The notes under the pieces are model-generated. The model saw only the letters and a list, made by a program, of their open reading frames with translations, was not told the origin of the DNA and searched no databases. This document shows, piece by piece, positions 11,972-24,900 of a stretch of 64,000 nucleotides of DNA; position 1 is the first letter of the stretch, and each line of letters starts with the position of its first letter. Source of the DNA: Dasyornis broadbenti (taxonomy: Eukaryota; Chordata; Aves; Passeriformes; Dasyornithidae); the NCBI GenBank assembly GCA_013397935.1, contig VZRN01005002.1, positions 904,853 to 968,852 on the forward strand, read 5' to 3'. Both the position numbers and the translations under genes were made by a program.

Positions 11972-12820
11972 TGGCTTAAATTAACACAAGTGTCACAAAC
12001 ATAGGAAATTCTTTTGTGTAAGACTCTATTGAAACAAACTGCTGGATCGAGGGGAGGGATATTCCCTTCCCCAGAACAGTTGGGAAAACCTCATTCTTTG
12101 ACTCGGAACAACATTTTACATAGGCACAGTATAAACTCCAGGCACTCAGTTCCCTTAACAGAGCCAAATTAATATTTGATTAAATATTTTAAAGCTCCTA
12201 CTTACCATGCTTGACACATTTTCTCAGCAAGTTTCTCAAATACAGAACTCATTAGGCACAGGGTAATTTTACATTTGAATACATAAAAACAGTGTGACGA
12301 GACATGACTGCGTGCAGACAGAGAGGGATTTTCCCCCATTAATCCCCTGAACTGCCCTTCCCCTTGGATAAGGGTATGTTAATTCCCGGCTTCAGCAGCT
12401 CACTCTCTCTGGGCAGGTTTGAGCGGGTTTCTCGTGACACCTGGATCTTCACGCCCTTCCATCCCTCCCTCCCTCCATCCCTCCCTCTGGCAGGAAAACC
12501 ACCGGCCTCCGCCCTGGCGCCGTCCCCGCTGGTGCCCAATCAATACCGACTTATTTCCTGTCCATTTGCTGAGGTCACGGAAACGGGACTCATTAATTAT
12601 TTCTACCGGTGCAGCCTCAAGTGCGCTTCTGGCACGACAAGTGAAAACCGTCTGTGACCTTTTTTCTTTCCTCTCCCAAATTTTGCTGGTGGCAGCGGCA
12701 GTGAGCGCACGTTCCTCTGCTGGGATGGGATGAGGTGATCGGAGGTGTGAGGTAGCATCGGTGTCCCCGCCAGGTTGCTTCCACCTGTGGAGGGAGAGAT
12801 GCTCCTCCCAGAGTGGCAGG

Positions 12821-12979
12821 TCAGGGAAACCTGGTCACAGCGTAGACAATGTTGGCCAAGGCGTCCCTGGCCTCTGAGGGAGGGAAGCGCTCCAGGGCTG
12901 CCAGTGCTCTGTTTCCGTGGCAGCGGCAGAGGTCGATGGCAGAAGTCACACCTTTGCCAGCCTTGATCGCTTCCTGCAG
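12821..12979 (-). CDS. PDSS2: PDSS2 terminal coding exon 8 with stop
   Basis: This is 159 nt: 52 codons plus a TGA stop at 12823-12821. It reads LQEAIKAGKGVTSAIDLCRC, then HGNRALAALERFPPSEAR, and ends NIVYAVTRFP. The acceptor is ttttccaacag|CTG. This matches the C-terminal cap of PDSS2 (GKGVTSAIDLCRYHGN...FPPSEAR...VTRF in mammals). The tyrosine usual after CR is a cysteine here (DLCRCHGN). The exon is clearly richer in GC than the surrounding introns. A second reading frame, shifted relative to PDSS2, is also open across it (see findings). Confidence 0.97.
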   Translation of the reverse strand: MQEAIKAGKGVTSAIDLCRCHGNRALAALERFPPSEARDALANIVYAVTRFP

Positions 12980-15900
12980 CTGTTGGAAAACACAGGCACA
13001 TTGGTGTGTGGGGAGGTTTCAGCAGTGCACAATTATCCCTGGGAGCACAGGGCTTCTTCCCAAGGTAAAGGCAAAACCGAAGCCCTCGGACAAAGCCCTT
13101 ATATCCTCTCAGCTGCTCTGTTTAGCTCCCCACTGCAGTGAAACTATGCATTATTTAAACTACATTACCCGTTTCTTTATCACCTGAAAGATGCTGGCTC
13201 TCCAAAGGGCACACTTAAATTAAAAAAAAAGAAAAATTCAATATGTGGGCATTTCATAGCTCAGCCACTGCCTGAGAGCTTTTGTGCAGAACTGGCAAAC
13301 CAGGCATTCTCTCACACTTTTGTTCTCTGCAGTGAAAACCTGCATTTTATGAACACCCATTCCCCAGTCCTGCTTTTGGAAACCAGCATAGGATGACAAA
13401 GGTGGAACGACTGTATTTTGTAATAGGGGTTTCGATTTATAGACCATGTGATTACATTGGTCACAGTGGACAAAGGCAAATTTTATCAGTAAAATGTGGT
13501 AAACTCTTACAACTGAACTCATGCAAACTCCATCTTATCAGTAAGGCTACGGAATTTGACAAAGGCTTGGTGATACACCATATGAAAAAGAAAGTATTTT
13601 CATGGAACAACTGACATTTCATGGCAAGTTGCTGGAAAGATTTGGCACCTAAAAAGCATGGGTAAATGATGGCTTAAATTTCCCATGAAATAATACAAAC
13701 AAAATTGACAAAAAAACCCATGTTCTTTTCCCCATACCTGAACTTACCAGAAGCTCTAAATAGCTCTTATTAAGGGCTTTTTTAATTCTTATTTTTTCTT
13801 GAACAGCATCATGAGACTGCCACGAAACACTATTACATTTTCTGCTCTAAAATACAGGGATCCGCAGACCAACTCCAGCCTGATGCCTCATGCCAGAGCC
13901 TGGGAACAAAGGCCAGGTGGATCTTTGGGATTTAATTTTTCCAAAAGCATTACAGCATTTCATGATCTTTAACGTGCCCCACCTGGCTTTCACAACTGTA
14001 GCAGCTTTTTTAAAAAATGGCTTTTCTTGGATATAGGTACCTATAGTAACAAAGTATACAGGGTTTCCTAAGTCATGTTTTCCATCAATACACAGCTCAG
14101 TGCCCAAATGATTTTAAAAATACATCAGTATGACCTCACTTACCTAGTTTAAAACACACATATATATATGTGTAAAAAAATCTTAGATATGACCAAATTG
14201 TAAGTCACCCACTTTCTATACATACTTGCATTCATCTAGAATGAATGATGCTTCTTATCTGAAAGTGGATTCATTATCTGTATTTAAAGATGAAATTAGC
14301 AGCAAGCATATTACAGCATTTGAGTGTTCAAGTCCCAGTTCATAAAAATTTTATTCTCCTCTTCAGCTGGAATCTTCCTGCACCGTGTGCTAGAAAGGAA
14401 CTTGCCCCAAGGCATAAATGCATCACACAGCTAATTCAACATGTCTTCTAATGAGTGGGAACTAGCCATATTTCCAGGGCTCTGCAGCAAAGGTGAGCAT
14501 AGGTGAGATGAGGTGCACTAGCAGCATGCATAGGTGTCCCTTCCCCCTTCTTTGAGGCACAACCTTGAGAGACTGTAGAATAGAACCCACACATCTTGAA
14601 GCAAACTCTGCTGATTTGCTAAAGCTTATTAAAAAGGATTAGCATTCCTTCTAATACTCATGGAAGTATATACTGGGATGCAAACAGGAAAGAAAATAGC
14701 TCCTCGAAAGTCTTCAAACTGGTCAAAAGCCAGAGGAGCTTAGCTTAGGCATATATATGCTCACGTATATGTACCATGACTTAGTTGAAAGAGGGAGTCT
14801 GGAAAGGGGGAGAATCCTAACACAAGGACACAATCCATTTACACGCTTGTCTTGTGTAAGCCCTCAGACACATGCACTGCTTTGAAGCCAGTACAATCGC
14901 AAAGCTCGTGTCAAACTATAGGCAGAGGAATCACTACACAAAAATCAGACTAATCCGCTGTTGAATGTTTCCCAGCAAAGTTCAAGGAATGTCAAAATGG
15001 AAAATACCTGCTTACATGGCAAGCTCCTTCCTCAGCTTTTCAGTTAGAGATCATCCTATGTAATGAACAATTTATAGCCCTCAAAAATGTACCTGTTTTA
15101 TATTCCATTTGCAGAAGCAGCTGGTCAACTTGAATAAGCATACACAGAGGTAAACCAGTCTGAACTAACCAGACTGCATGCTACCTCTATCTGTGCTGGG
15201 GTTGTAAAAGGGAAAAAAGAAGTGCAAATTTGTCTTTTTGTAGCGGGATAGTTATTAAAGAAATACAGGAAATAACTCCATAAGAAACCAGGCTTCAGTA
15301 GCCCTGCTGTATGCAAAAGTTCCCTAATTTAAGAATTTAGTTGTACTTTTGGTTATATTACAGTTACATTTTCAGACTCTCTCTCAAATTTTGAGCTTCA
15401 ATAATTGTATGTAATGAACTTCACAAACAAAGGATGCAGAAGAAAAAAAATCAGTATATCCAGTATAGATGTATTATTTTTAAATTTGGATAGGGGCAGC
15501 TAATTTTTGCAGCAAATAAACAAAAAAGCAAAATTAACTGCTTTTGTTACTTTATAAACTTTATTTAAGCTCCCTCATTAATTTCTTCTAAATATAAGAA
15601 TCTGCTCTTTTAGTCTCTACTATATGGCATGATTTTGTGCATATTTCCACTTGTAGGAACAATTTAATCCACACAACCTTCTTCAGAATGATATTCAGTA
15701 ATTAAAACTGAATACAAGTCAAAACACAGATTGCTTAGCTCCACTTTTCTCCAGCTGAACTGCTAGATATGCTGGAATACTGCATTTTTACTTTTAAGCT
15801 TTTGTTCAGACCATCGGCATTAAAGCCCTACTTCATTCTAGAAGCGCCAAGACTCTGAACAAATCACCAACTGGGTTTTGGTTATTTAAATTCAGCTTAA

Positions 15901-18900
15901 AGAATAGTCTTGCAACAGTGCAGCCAAGTTTAGGCTCAGATGAGACGATCTCCTCCACAACGTATCTGCACTGTTTTGCAATCTGTGCCCTTGCAGATAC
16001 TCAAAACTTAACTGAGCAAACCCATCCTGGCTCTGCTTTGAGCGAGAGGCTGGACCAGACATCCCCCAGAGGTCCCTTCCAACTTCAATTACTGTATGAT
16101 TCTGTGAATAGAGCTCAAAGCACCATGTTTCCCAGTCCGTTTGTTTTAAAAAGGCAAAGAGAATATTTCTCATCCACACCACAGAAGTGAAGGATTTGCC
16201 TTTCAGACCAACTGCTCTGGATTGCTGTTGGACAGAACAGCTGCTCTGAGGGCAGCAACAGGTCAAAGAGGCAAGCTAGGAACTGCTGGATTTTGGAGAC
16301 TGAAGAACTAAAGGAGTCAAAAACTAAGCAGGTGTTCAAGTACAAAGTAAACTAATTTCAAATCTTCTCTGCTGAGACATTTCTGCTTCATGAGCCAAAG
16401 GAAAGATTTCTTTCACACAGTGCTACCTGTAGGGAGCAACAAACCGGGGGCGGGGTGGGAAGACTCACTGAACAGCGGAGAAATATTTTGGCTGTAATAG
16501 ACTTTATATGCAACGGGAGAAAGAGAGCACTGAAATTCCTGATTTTTTTTTCAGTAGTGCAATTTAGGATTAATTATTTCAGTGGCAAAATATCAAAAGT
16601 AACTTCAGATTTTTTTGATGTTATTTTAGAAGGATGATCCTAAACCAGATAATTTGTTATATACTGAAATCTTCGAAAATCATGCATTCTCTCTGATCCT
16701 GAGGTGAGCTAAAACATTCTACGTTTCTAAAGTGCACAGTACTTGCTGAAACAAAAAGAAGCCCCCAAATCCCAAATCTAAATTGATTTGTGGCTGAGTG
16801 ACTGAATAATGCTCTAAGTGTCTGCAGTGTTCTGCACTGGCTTTTCTAAATTTGTTTTCTCTTTTGTGGGAACAACATGTTCAATAAGCACTGGTGTTTT
16901 AGACTGCTGAAATGTTACCTTAAAAAAAGTATCAACATATTTCATAGGTAGTAGATCAATTTTGTCAATTTTTTCCTTTGTTTTCTAACAAAGTACATTG
17001 GAATATTTCAGCATCCACTCTTGTGGCTGGACATAGGGTTGAATTATTTCTTCTCAAAAAAACCCCTGGACAATCATTTATTTATATCACTTCATAACAT
17101 CATAGGATTGAAATTTAGCTTTTTTAAATCTTTGATGGCTATATGCAGCATGTTATGCCAGCTGAAACTGGAAGAGTATTTATTCAATATTTTCTAAGAA
17201 AACTTTTCTGTACAAAAGGTAAAGAAATGCATCTTCAAAGGGCCAAAATGCCCTGCAGAAGCCTCCATTAGTAGAGTAGAATTTATTTTCTTTATTCACA
17301 TCACAAACAGAAAAATTTTCTTTTTTCTTCAAACTGAAACCCACACTATATATAGGATAAGACCAAATGTGGAGGGGGTTATCCCCAACAGGAAGGAAAA
17401 GACTGCCTGCTTACAGGGAACACTGCTGTTACACAGCTCTTATAACACGTTTTGCCAAAAAATCACAAGCCATCCATCCCGAGACACTGATTGATTGTAC
17501 AAACTCTTTGTTATTTTAGAAGGGACACCAATGCCTTTTCATGTCTTTCACAATGAACCTAACAAGACCCACTAGCTTTTAAATCTAGACAATGGCAGTT
17601 GTGAAAACTCTTTACTAAAAAGCATAATTTTCTTAAATCCCACTAATGCAAATAGTGGTTGTTAATTGTCATCCTAGCATACACAAATCATCAATTTGGT
17701 ATTAATGTCAAAACATGTGATGATTATTTGCTTTAATGAAACGAAAGTTATGCTGGATTCTCACCCCAAAGAAGTGGGAAAATACTGACTGATTACAAAG
17801 ACACAATTGATTGTTGGTACTGGATGTACACCTTGAAAATTCAGGTATTAATTCCAAAAAATAAGAAAATTACTTCATCTGAATGGTTTTGGATGCTTTT
17901 GTAATATTACTAACATGTCTAAAAAACCCCATCTTCATTAAATCACTGACTCTGCTTGTTTTTTATTATACGTAACAAAAGGAACTAATGGCAGTGGTTG
18001 CTCCAAAACAAACACGACAAATCTTCGTGCAAAACCAACACGGGTCATAAGCATCTACAAACAACAACTCTCTGTTTTTAACTCTTTGCTGCATTTCAGG
18101 AGCAAGAGAGTGAACAGTCTGTGGCCTACAGCCCCATGACACAGCTCATGATGATTCCCTGGCATGTAAAGAAAGCCACTGGATGACTGTCACACCTTGG
18201 GGCTGCAGGCCTGCAGCCAGCACTGCACAGGATGGCTGCTCTGGCTGCAGCAGTAAGCAGTGGGGTGGGGAAGGGCAGCCCCACCTCTGGCTGGCACAGC
18301 TGGATGGCACTGTGCTATGGTTATTCATTAGCGGCATGGCAGTGGGCCACCGCTGAGAAACCTCCTTGTAACCAAATGTGACCTTTTCCATTTTTCTTCT
18401 CTCCTTCCTACCATATGGGAAGTCAAGACTTTAGTGCCATGCAGTGTATGAACAGCTGGATCTACCCCATCCTGGCTCACGCTCTTCCAGCACTGCACAA
18501 ACTCAGCTCCCAGTGTTGATGTAGTGTACACAACATTTCAAATACAAACCAAGAAAGTATGTCACAGCATACTATGCCACACAATGCCACACTTCCCATG
18601 ACAGTTTTGATGAAAGGCCTCTATAACAGACAGCAGAGCAAACAGACAGTGCTACAGTAAAAAAAAAAAAAATTGCTACATCCTCTTTTGCGTGACTTAA
18701 TTTATCTTTTCTGAATACTGCATTTAGAAAAGTAACAAATCCTTGCATAGCATAGTCATTGGCTGCAAAATATAGGATTTATTTCTTTATTTAGTATTAT
18801 AATTTTTCTAGAGCCTTGGCCAGAAAACACGAATTATTCCTAGCTTACTCATTTCTGCTACTAGTTGTGCCTTTGTTACACTCATTTAACAAGCTTGTAT

Positions 18901-21900
18901 AATGCCAAGCACCATTAAGGCCTTGACTTTAGCAGAGAGTTTTTAATCAATATTATCAAGTAGTAACAATTGAACTGAGAAACTCAATTTGTTGTTTGAG
19001 AATTACACAGCTTATCTTGCATGCAAGGTAGATGTAAAATGGATAAAAGCTTTTTCATTTTAAGAAGTCTCAAATTTTTGCCACATACAAATGAGGGTGA
19101 CAGGAGGAAAGCAGCTGTTTCTTTCAATGACACACATGAAATTTGTCCCTGACATACATTGGTATTTTCCCTTTTGTTATCTGAGAAACACCACAAAAAC
19201 AGCTGAAACAATTTTTTCATCTCGGGAAGAGACTTTCAAATACCACAATGATGGATCAATAATTTGTCTGGATGCGATGTCATAGTATAGGAAAAAACAG
19301 AGTGAAACACTCTTATACTAATGTGAGAAAATATATTCAGAAACACAGACCTTAATCCTTCTGTGAGATCAAAATCCTTCTGATAAAAAGATTGAGCAAA
19401 GCTGGGAGGAAAAAACCCTAAAAAATTTTGCAGAACACAGTGATGTTATTGTCATGACAGCCTCAGACCTAATTAAATTAATAGAAAGCATTTCACTTCT
19501 ATATTTGTGTCAGAGACCTCACTAAACTTGCTGGTGGAATGCAGATATTTTTTTTGGCAGTGAAAAAGCTCAGGGGTACCATTTTAATATAACATGCATC
19601 AAAAGAACAATTAACAATTCTTAAGCAGTCTCAAAATTGAAGTAAGACTTTTGCCTTTTAAGAAGGCATGTTAAATATGTGGATCTCAATTTCTCAAATT
19701 TATCTTCATTACTTTATTTGAAAATACAGCAAGCAAGGTAAAACTTTCTTAAGTAGGCTATACATCTAACACCTTTTGTATACATATATTTATGAATTTA
19801 ACTAAAGGAACAATATTTTTTATCTCAATTAAGTGGCACATGGAAGTTCAATAAAAACTAAGAGAAGAAAAAGAATCGAAATTTTCAAAAGTTCTACAGC
19901 TAGTTTTGGTGATCTTTGCTTTTACAAAATTAAAGAGGAGATTCTTTGAAGATGCAAAGAGAAAAAAACCCCAGATTTGATTAGGAACATTAAAGTAACT
20001 GTATCAACCAAATAGAAAGATGAGAAGGGACTGTGATGCTGAGAAGAAAAGACTGAGCAATGTGCAAAGCACTGACTCTAGTGATGCAGGAGAAAAGACG
20101 ACACAGCAAAGAGCAAAAAAATAAATACCAATTTGTACAGTGCAACATACCCTCTAACTGGCTGTGTGCATGTGCTGGTTAAGTTATTCTGCTGGGGAGA
20201 GCTACGAGTTCCTGAGTTTATTTAGCATGGATATAACTAACGACCACTTTAAACCAACAAACACAGAAAAGAGGGATGTGATAGCCTTGTTTTTTGAAAC
20301 TGATTTCTATTAAAAAAAAAAAAAAGTTGGCTTGTTTGAACTCACAAAAACCATGCAGATTTTTTCCACTAAAATTAATGGTGAAATGTAAAATATAATA
20401 CATGCATAATGTATAATGTAATATATAATACATGCATAATATCTGTGCTTGTGCAAGAGATGATTTCCCAAAGCTACCAAAATCACGTGCTTCCTGGCAG
20501 AAGCCAATTGCTCAAAATATAAAACCTGAAGGGCTTTCTCTCCTCTTCACCTTTTATTCAAGTGTCCAGTTGCCAACGCATACTATAATTTTTAAAATTT
20601 CATGTGAAGGTCCAAGATATGAAATAATTTCAGTTAAAATACAGAATACTGTGACAAATATTTAATTTAATGAAGCAAATCTAGATGTTTTTCTCTCCCC
20701 TTTGCCTTTTTTTCCCCCCAGCTATGGAAATGATACTGTGTGGACCATAATTGTAACAATTAAGAGGAGAAAACCCATTCTGGACTTGCAAAAGTAAGTA
20801 GCCTAGCTTAAACATTCACAGGAGTGTCCCCAAGACACATCTGAAGAATAAATTTAATGCTCTCAGTGGTGATTCAGAAGAAAGAAAACTGATACAACTG
20901 TGACTGTTGTAGAGAAAAACTTAAAACCACAATGGTTTTAAATAGCAAAGTAAGGCTGAGAACCTTCTTATGTTCTAATAGGAAGGAAGGGCAGAGAGGT
21001 TTTTTTAATAATCCAATTTGCAATTTTTCTTAACACAGAATAATTATAATAATCTGACCCATTCTTTTGAGCTAGCCTTCCATATGAGCAGCAATCAGTC
21101 AGAGTTGTAACACTCTTCAGGCCCCACTTCAAGAAGCAATTCTCAATCGTGCTTGTGGCTCAGTAATTTATATATTACTTCCCACTGATGCTGGAGATAA
21201 CTGACTGGACTTCATGATCTACTTAGGACTCAGAACAAGTCGGGCTTGTGCTCAGTGAGCTGGGGACAAAATGTTGTTATCTTCTCTCTCCACCACAAGC
21301 ATGCTGTGCTCCAATATTTAACCAGGGGAACCTTGTCAGCCATCTCCTGCAGCTCTTTAAGAGTTTTAAGGTGTCCCAGCTACATCCAGTAGTTCAGGTC
21401 TGCCTTTATTATAGAGAAGTAGCAAATACAGTGCTGTAAAGCTAGAAGTTGTAACGGGGACTGGAAGAAACCAAATTATTGTAAAATATGTGTACGTGTA
21501 TATTTTTTAATAGATGGCATGGAACTAAGGTGAGATTAAAAAAAAATAGCAATGTACTCTATCAATAGAGAGAGACCACTAATAGGATCTAACCTGCAAA
21601 TGACTCCAGGAAAAAAAAGACAGCAAAAGCCATCAGAAGTCTGGTTTCAAAATAGAGTTTGGGAAGGTAAATGGGAGAAATGACAGTAAAAATGATTATT
21701 CAATAACTCAAATATTAAATTACTATTATTAGATGCATTATTAAAATACTACTATTAAATAGGTATATTTTATAGTTACAGAACAGCTGACTATTAGTGG
21801 CTTTTTAAAATCAAGAAATTGCACAAGCCGTTCTCCCTCCCTTCATATATACACACACACAACTTACAATCCAGCTTTAATAAGGAAGTTTCTCTCAACA

Positions 21901-24900
21901 TTCTTGAAAATATTTTAAAAACATTAAAAATGAGATATAAGTGTAATTTACCAACCTTCTTATAGTCCATAATGTTTCCTTTTCCTTGTGCCTTAAAAAG
22001 AAAGAGATTTTATATCAGACACTACATACTACAAACTAGAGTTGCAAGAATAAAGAATGCAATTAAATGAGCTACTACTTTAAACATAACTTACTTTCTT
22101 TAGGAATCTGATACAGAAAACCCTAAAATACAACCAAATGTGTTACCAGCTTATACAACATGGTTCTGTTTCAGATGAGAGCTGCAGATACTCAGTGTAA
22201 TTTTTAGGCTTTTTTATTATGACTTGTAGTTAAACATTTGGTGAATCCAAAATGTTTTGGTCCTAAGAAATCTTGCTGTTTGCATTAATTAATCTCTCCC
22301 AAGAGATTCTGAAATAAACTATACTTCCTATCAGCAATAACAGGATTTATTTTCTTTAAAGAGAACTCTCTGTATACCTACACTGACTTGCATGAGGCAA
22401 TGGTCTAGAGCTCTCAAAAGGGGCTGTCAGACCCTATCAGAGCTGTTACACCCAGGTTAGAGGTGCTTTTGACTTAGATTTGGATTTAAGTATCAGCATC
22501 ACCCTTTGAGTAAGCAACAGATAAATACAACCTGTACGTCCCAACACATTCAGAAATAAATAGAAATAAATGTTTAATTTCTTCTTGCCCCGACAAATAT
22601 GTAGCCCAACTTCATGAATTTTGTCACAGAATGAAATAGAAGAGGTCTTTCTCACTCAGTGGCAGTACTTTGACAGAACCAGAGCATTCCCACTTAATCA
22701 ACTTGAAAGCCCTTCTCTGAGATCAGATCCAGCTGTGCCATTATCACTTCATCCAACTTCAGCTCTTCTCTTTTCAGGCACATTGAGGGAAAAAAAAATA
22801 AAATAAAAATAAAAATCACCTGTTTCTTTCCCTCTAGCTTTCACAAGGGAAGACCACAAACCTCAGTTCTTCTGGAATGTGTCTCCTGAAAAGACATAGA
22901 TGAGGACCACTACCTCTCCATGTCCTCTGTGGGGACTTCAGAGATCACCCCAAAGGAGCAGACCAACTGGGATAAGGAGAAGAGCAGAGGCCTGCACTGA
23001 AGAGGAACACTATGTGGCAAGCATAGCCTTAAACAGATGTTGCCAAGCTGGCCCAGACTTGGAAAACAAATTAATTTTTGTGAGGGAGGAAAAAAAAAAA
23101 TAGAGGAAAGAACTGATGAGAGACTAAGCATGAAGGAGAAAAACAGGTAACAGAACTGATTCCTCTGAAGGAGAAAGGGGACTGATCCACAAACCCCTTT
23201 GCTTCTCTTTTAGTCTTCTCAAGAGTCAGCTTTTCTGGAATGCATATTAAGAAAACAGCCTAATAGCATTTGGGAGTAGCAAAACCACTGCCAGTAACTG
23301 CTTCCTTATTTGTCAACTTTTATTCACCTGATTGGATCTTACAGCTTCTTCAAAATATATCTAGTTGTTATATTGTATATTAGAACACACCAGAAACATG
23401 TGCCTTAAGAAGTGAGTGCCTATATGCAGATTCACACTGCAGGAGAGAATCTGACAGTGTTTGAGGAAGATGCACTTCAGCCGCAACAATACCAGGAGTG
23501 GCGTGCTCAGTGTGCCTCCTCCTGTGCTTATTCTCATTACCAACAGCAAGAATATTTTCTCATGATCTGCTCCTGTCAAGCATCCAAGTCAGTGGCTGTT
23601 GTGCTTCTCCAGCAGCAGCCTCATCCAATCTGTCTCCTAAGCCTTCTTTACTACAAGTGCACCATTGCCTTTTTTGGTTTCTTATTCTCACAGTAGTAAT
23701 TCGGCTCTCTGACTTTTTCTGACCCTCATCTCAGACACAAAGATGTTTTTTTACCTTTTACATCAGACTTGCTCAACTGGTTAAGCTTCTGACAGGGACT
23801 GAGTGCACTGCATGTGCTTTACCTATTAAAACCATCCAAGCGACATTGCACGAGAGGGTGGCTTATGAGTACTCTTACAAGCGCTGCCAACGTGAGAAAG
23901 TCTGGTTTGAGTGCATGGTCTACACTGAATGTCACACAGTGAGTGTGACTATGGATAATATCTCAAAGAGCTTGCAGTTAATCAAAGATAATTTTCCTTT
24001 CTAAACCAACACAAGAAAGGCTTCTGGACGAGGTGTTCCACATTGTAGTTGGTAGTAGCGGTAGCACAGTAAATATAATGTATGAAGTATATATATATAT
24101 ATGTATAAAAATAAATGTAAGTACAGTAGTACTAGTAGATAGCAAATACTTCTGCATAGTATATGTCACTTGGCACCCCTGCACCCTTCACAAAGAACTG
24201 CTTTGTTGTTTCTGTAATGCCCATTTTTGGTATGAAAATTTAGTAAGCAGACAGACGGCACTCCTGGAGTTCTGCAACCTCCTCTAGATTTTGCAGATGG
24301 GAAATTGTTTCAAAGCTTTTATGCACTGTGCTGTGGAAATGTCATTATCCTCCAACTGCAATAATCCAAATCTATTTACATTCAACTCACATTGTGAGCC
24401 TTGTGTTGTGACTGTTGAATTCCAAAATTCCTCATCATGCTTTATGAACTAACAGTCCCTAATTTCAAAATGACAATAGGTTTGCTTCATTTTAAGATCC
24501 CTCACCTCCATACCACTGTAAGGTGGTAGATTCTGCATATACTTCCCAAAAACTTCATGCCTGAAGGGACTATGCCTGTTGCCTGCAGTATGTGAAGGCA
24601 GGTTAGAACACAGCACCAGGCAGAGGTTTAGACCCCACATCCTGCACCTGATTCCTGCTTTCAAACCAGCAAGGGAAGGAGCCATCAGCAAACACATCTT
24701 GAATGAATATGCTTGCATAGAGCCAGCTTCTTATTGAAGGCAGCAGCCTTTCTAACAAACCATCTAACAACAAGCATGAATTTCCAAATGGCAGCCATCA
24801 CTGCTGTTTAGACAGACAAAACATGTCCAACTGATACAGCAACTCAACAGAATGCGTATTTTTGGCCATTTTGGTGCTTCCCCCTCCCCCTTTCCCTTCT

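Larger units (their letters stand above)
11882..12820 (-). other. PDSS2: probable PDSS2 3' UTR
   Basis: This is the sequence after the stop codon down to the second in-range polyadenylation hexamer. It begins GC-rich, with a pyrimidine-rich CCCT/CCAT tract at about 12449-12490 on the + strand, then turns AT-rich. No other coding exon was recognised. The 3' end is inferred only from the AATAAA hexamers; a longer or shorter UTR is possible. Confidence 0.45.
12980..21955 (-). other. PDSS2: PDSS2 intron 7 (9.0 kb)
   Basis: The donor is gttggt at 21955-21950 and the acceptor ccaacag at 12986-12980. It contains one CR1 LINE end (about 15985-16108), a GC-richer block (about 18110-18540), an 18-bp direct repeat (20393-20440) and A/T homopolymers (for example 18659-18672, 20311-20325). 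No nested gene was recognised. Confidence 0.9.

Noticed and set aside
12419..12733. 104-codon plus-strand frame opposite the PDSS2 3' UTR
   Set aside because: It lies antisense to GC-rich UTR; no family resemblance.
12849..13187. 112-codon plus-strand frame over PDSS2 exon 8
   Set aside because: It is a shadow on the strand opposite a real exon.
15892..16266. 124-codon minus-strand frame in intron 7
   Set aside because: It runs antisense through the CR1 tail at 15985-16108; not a gene.
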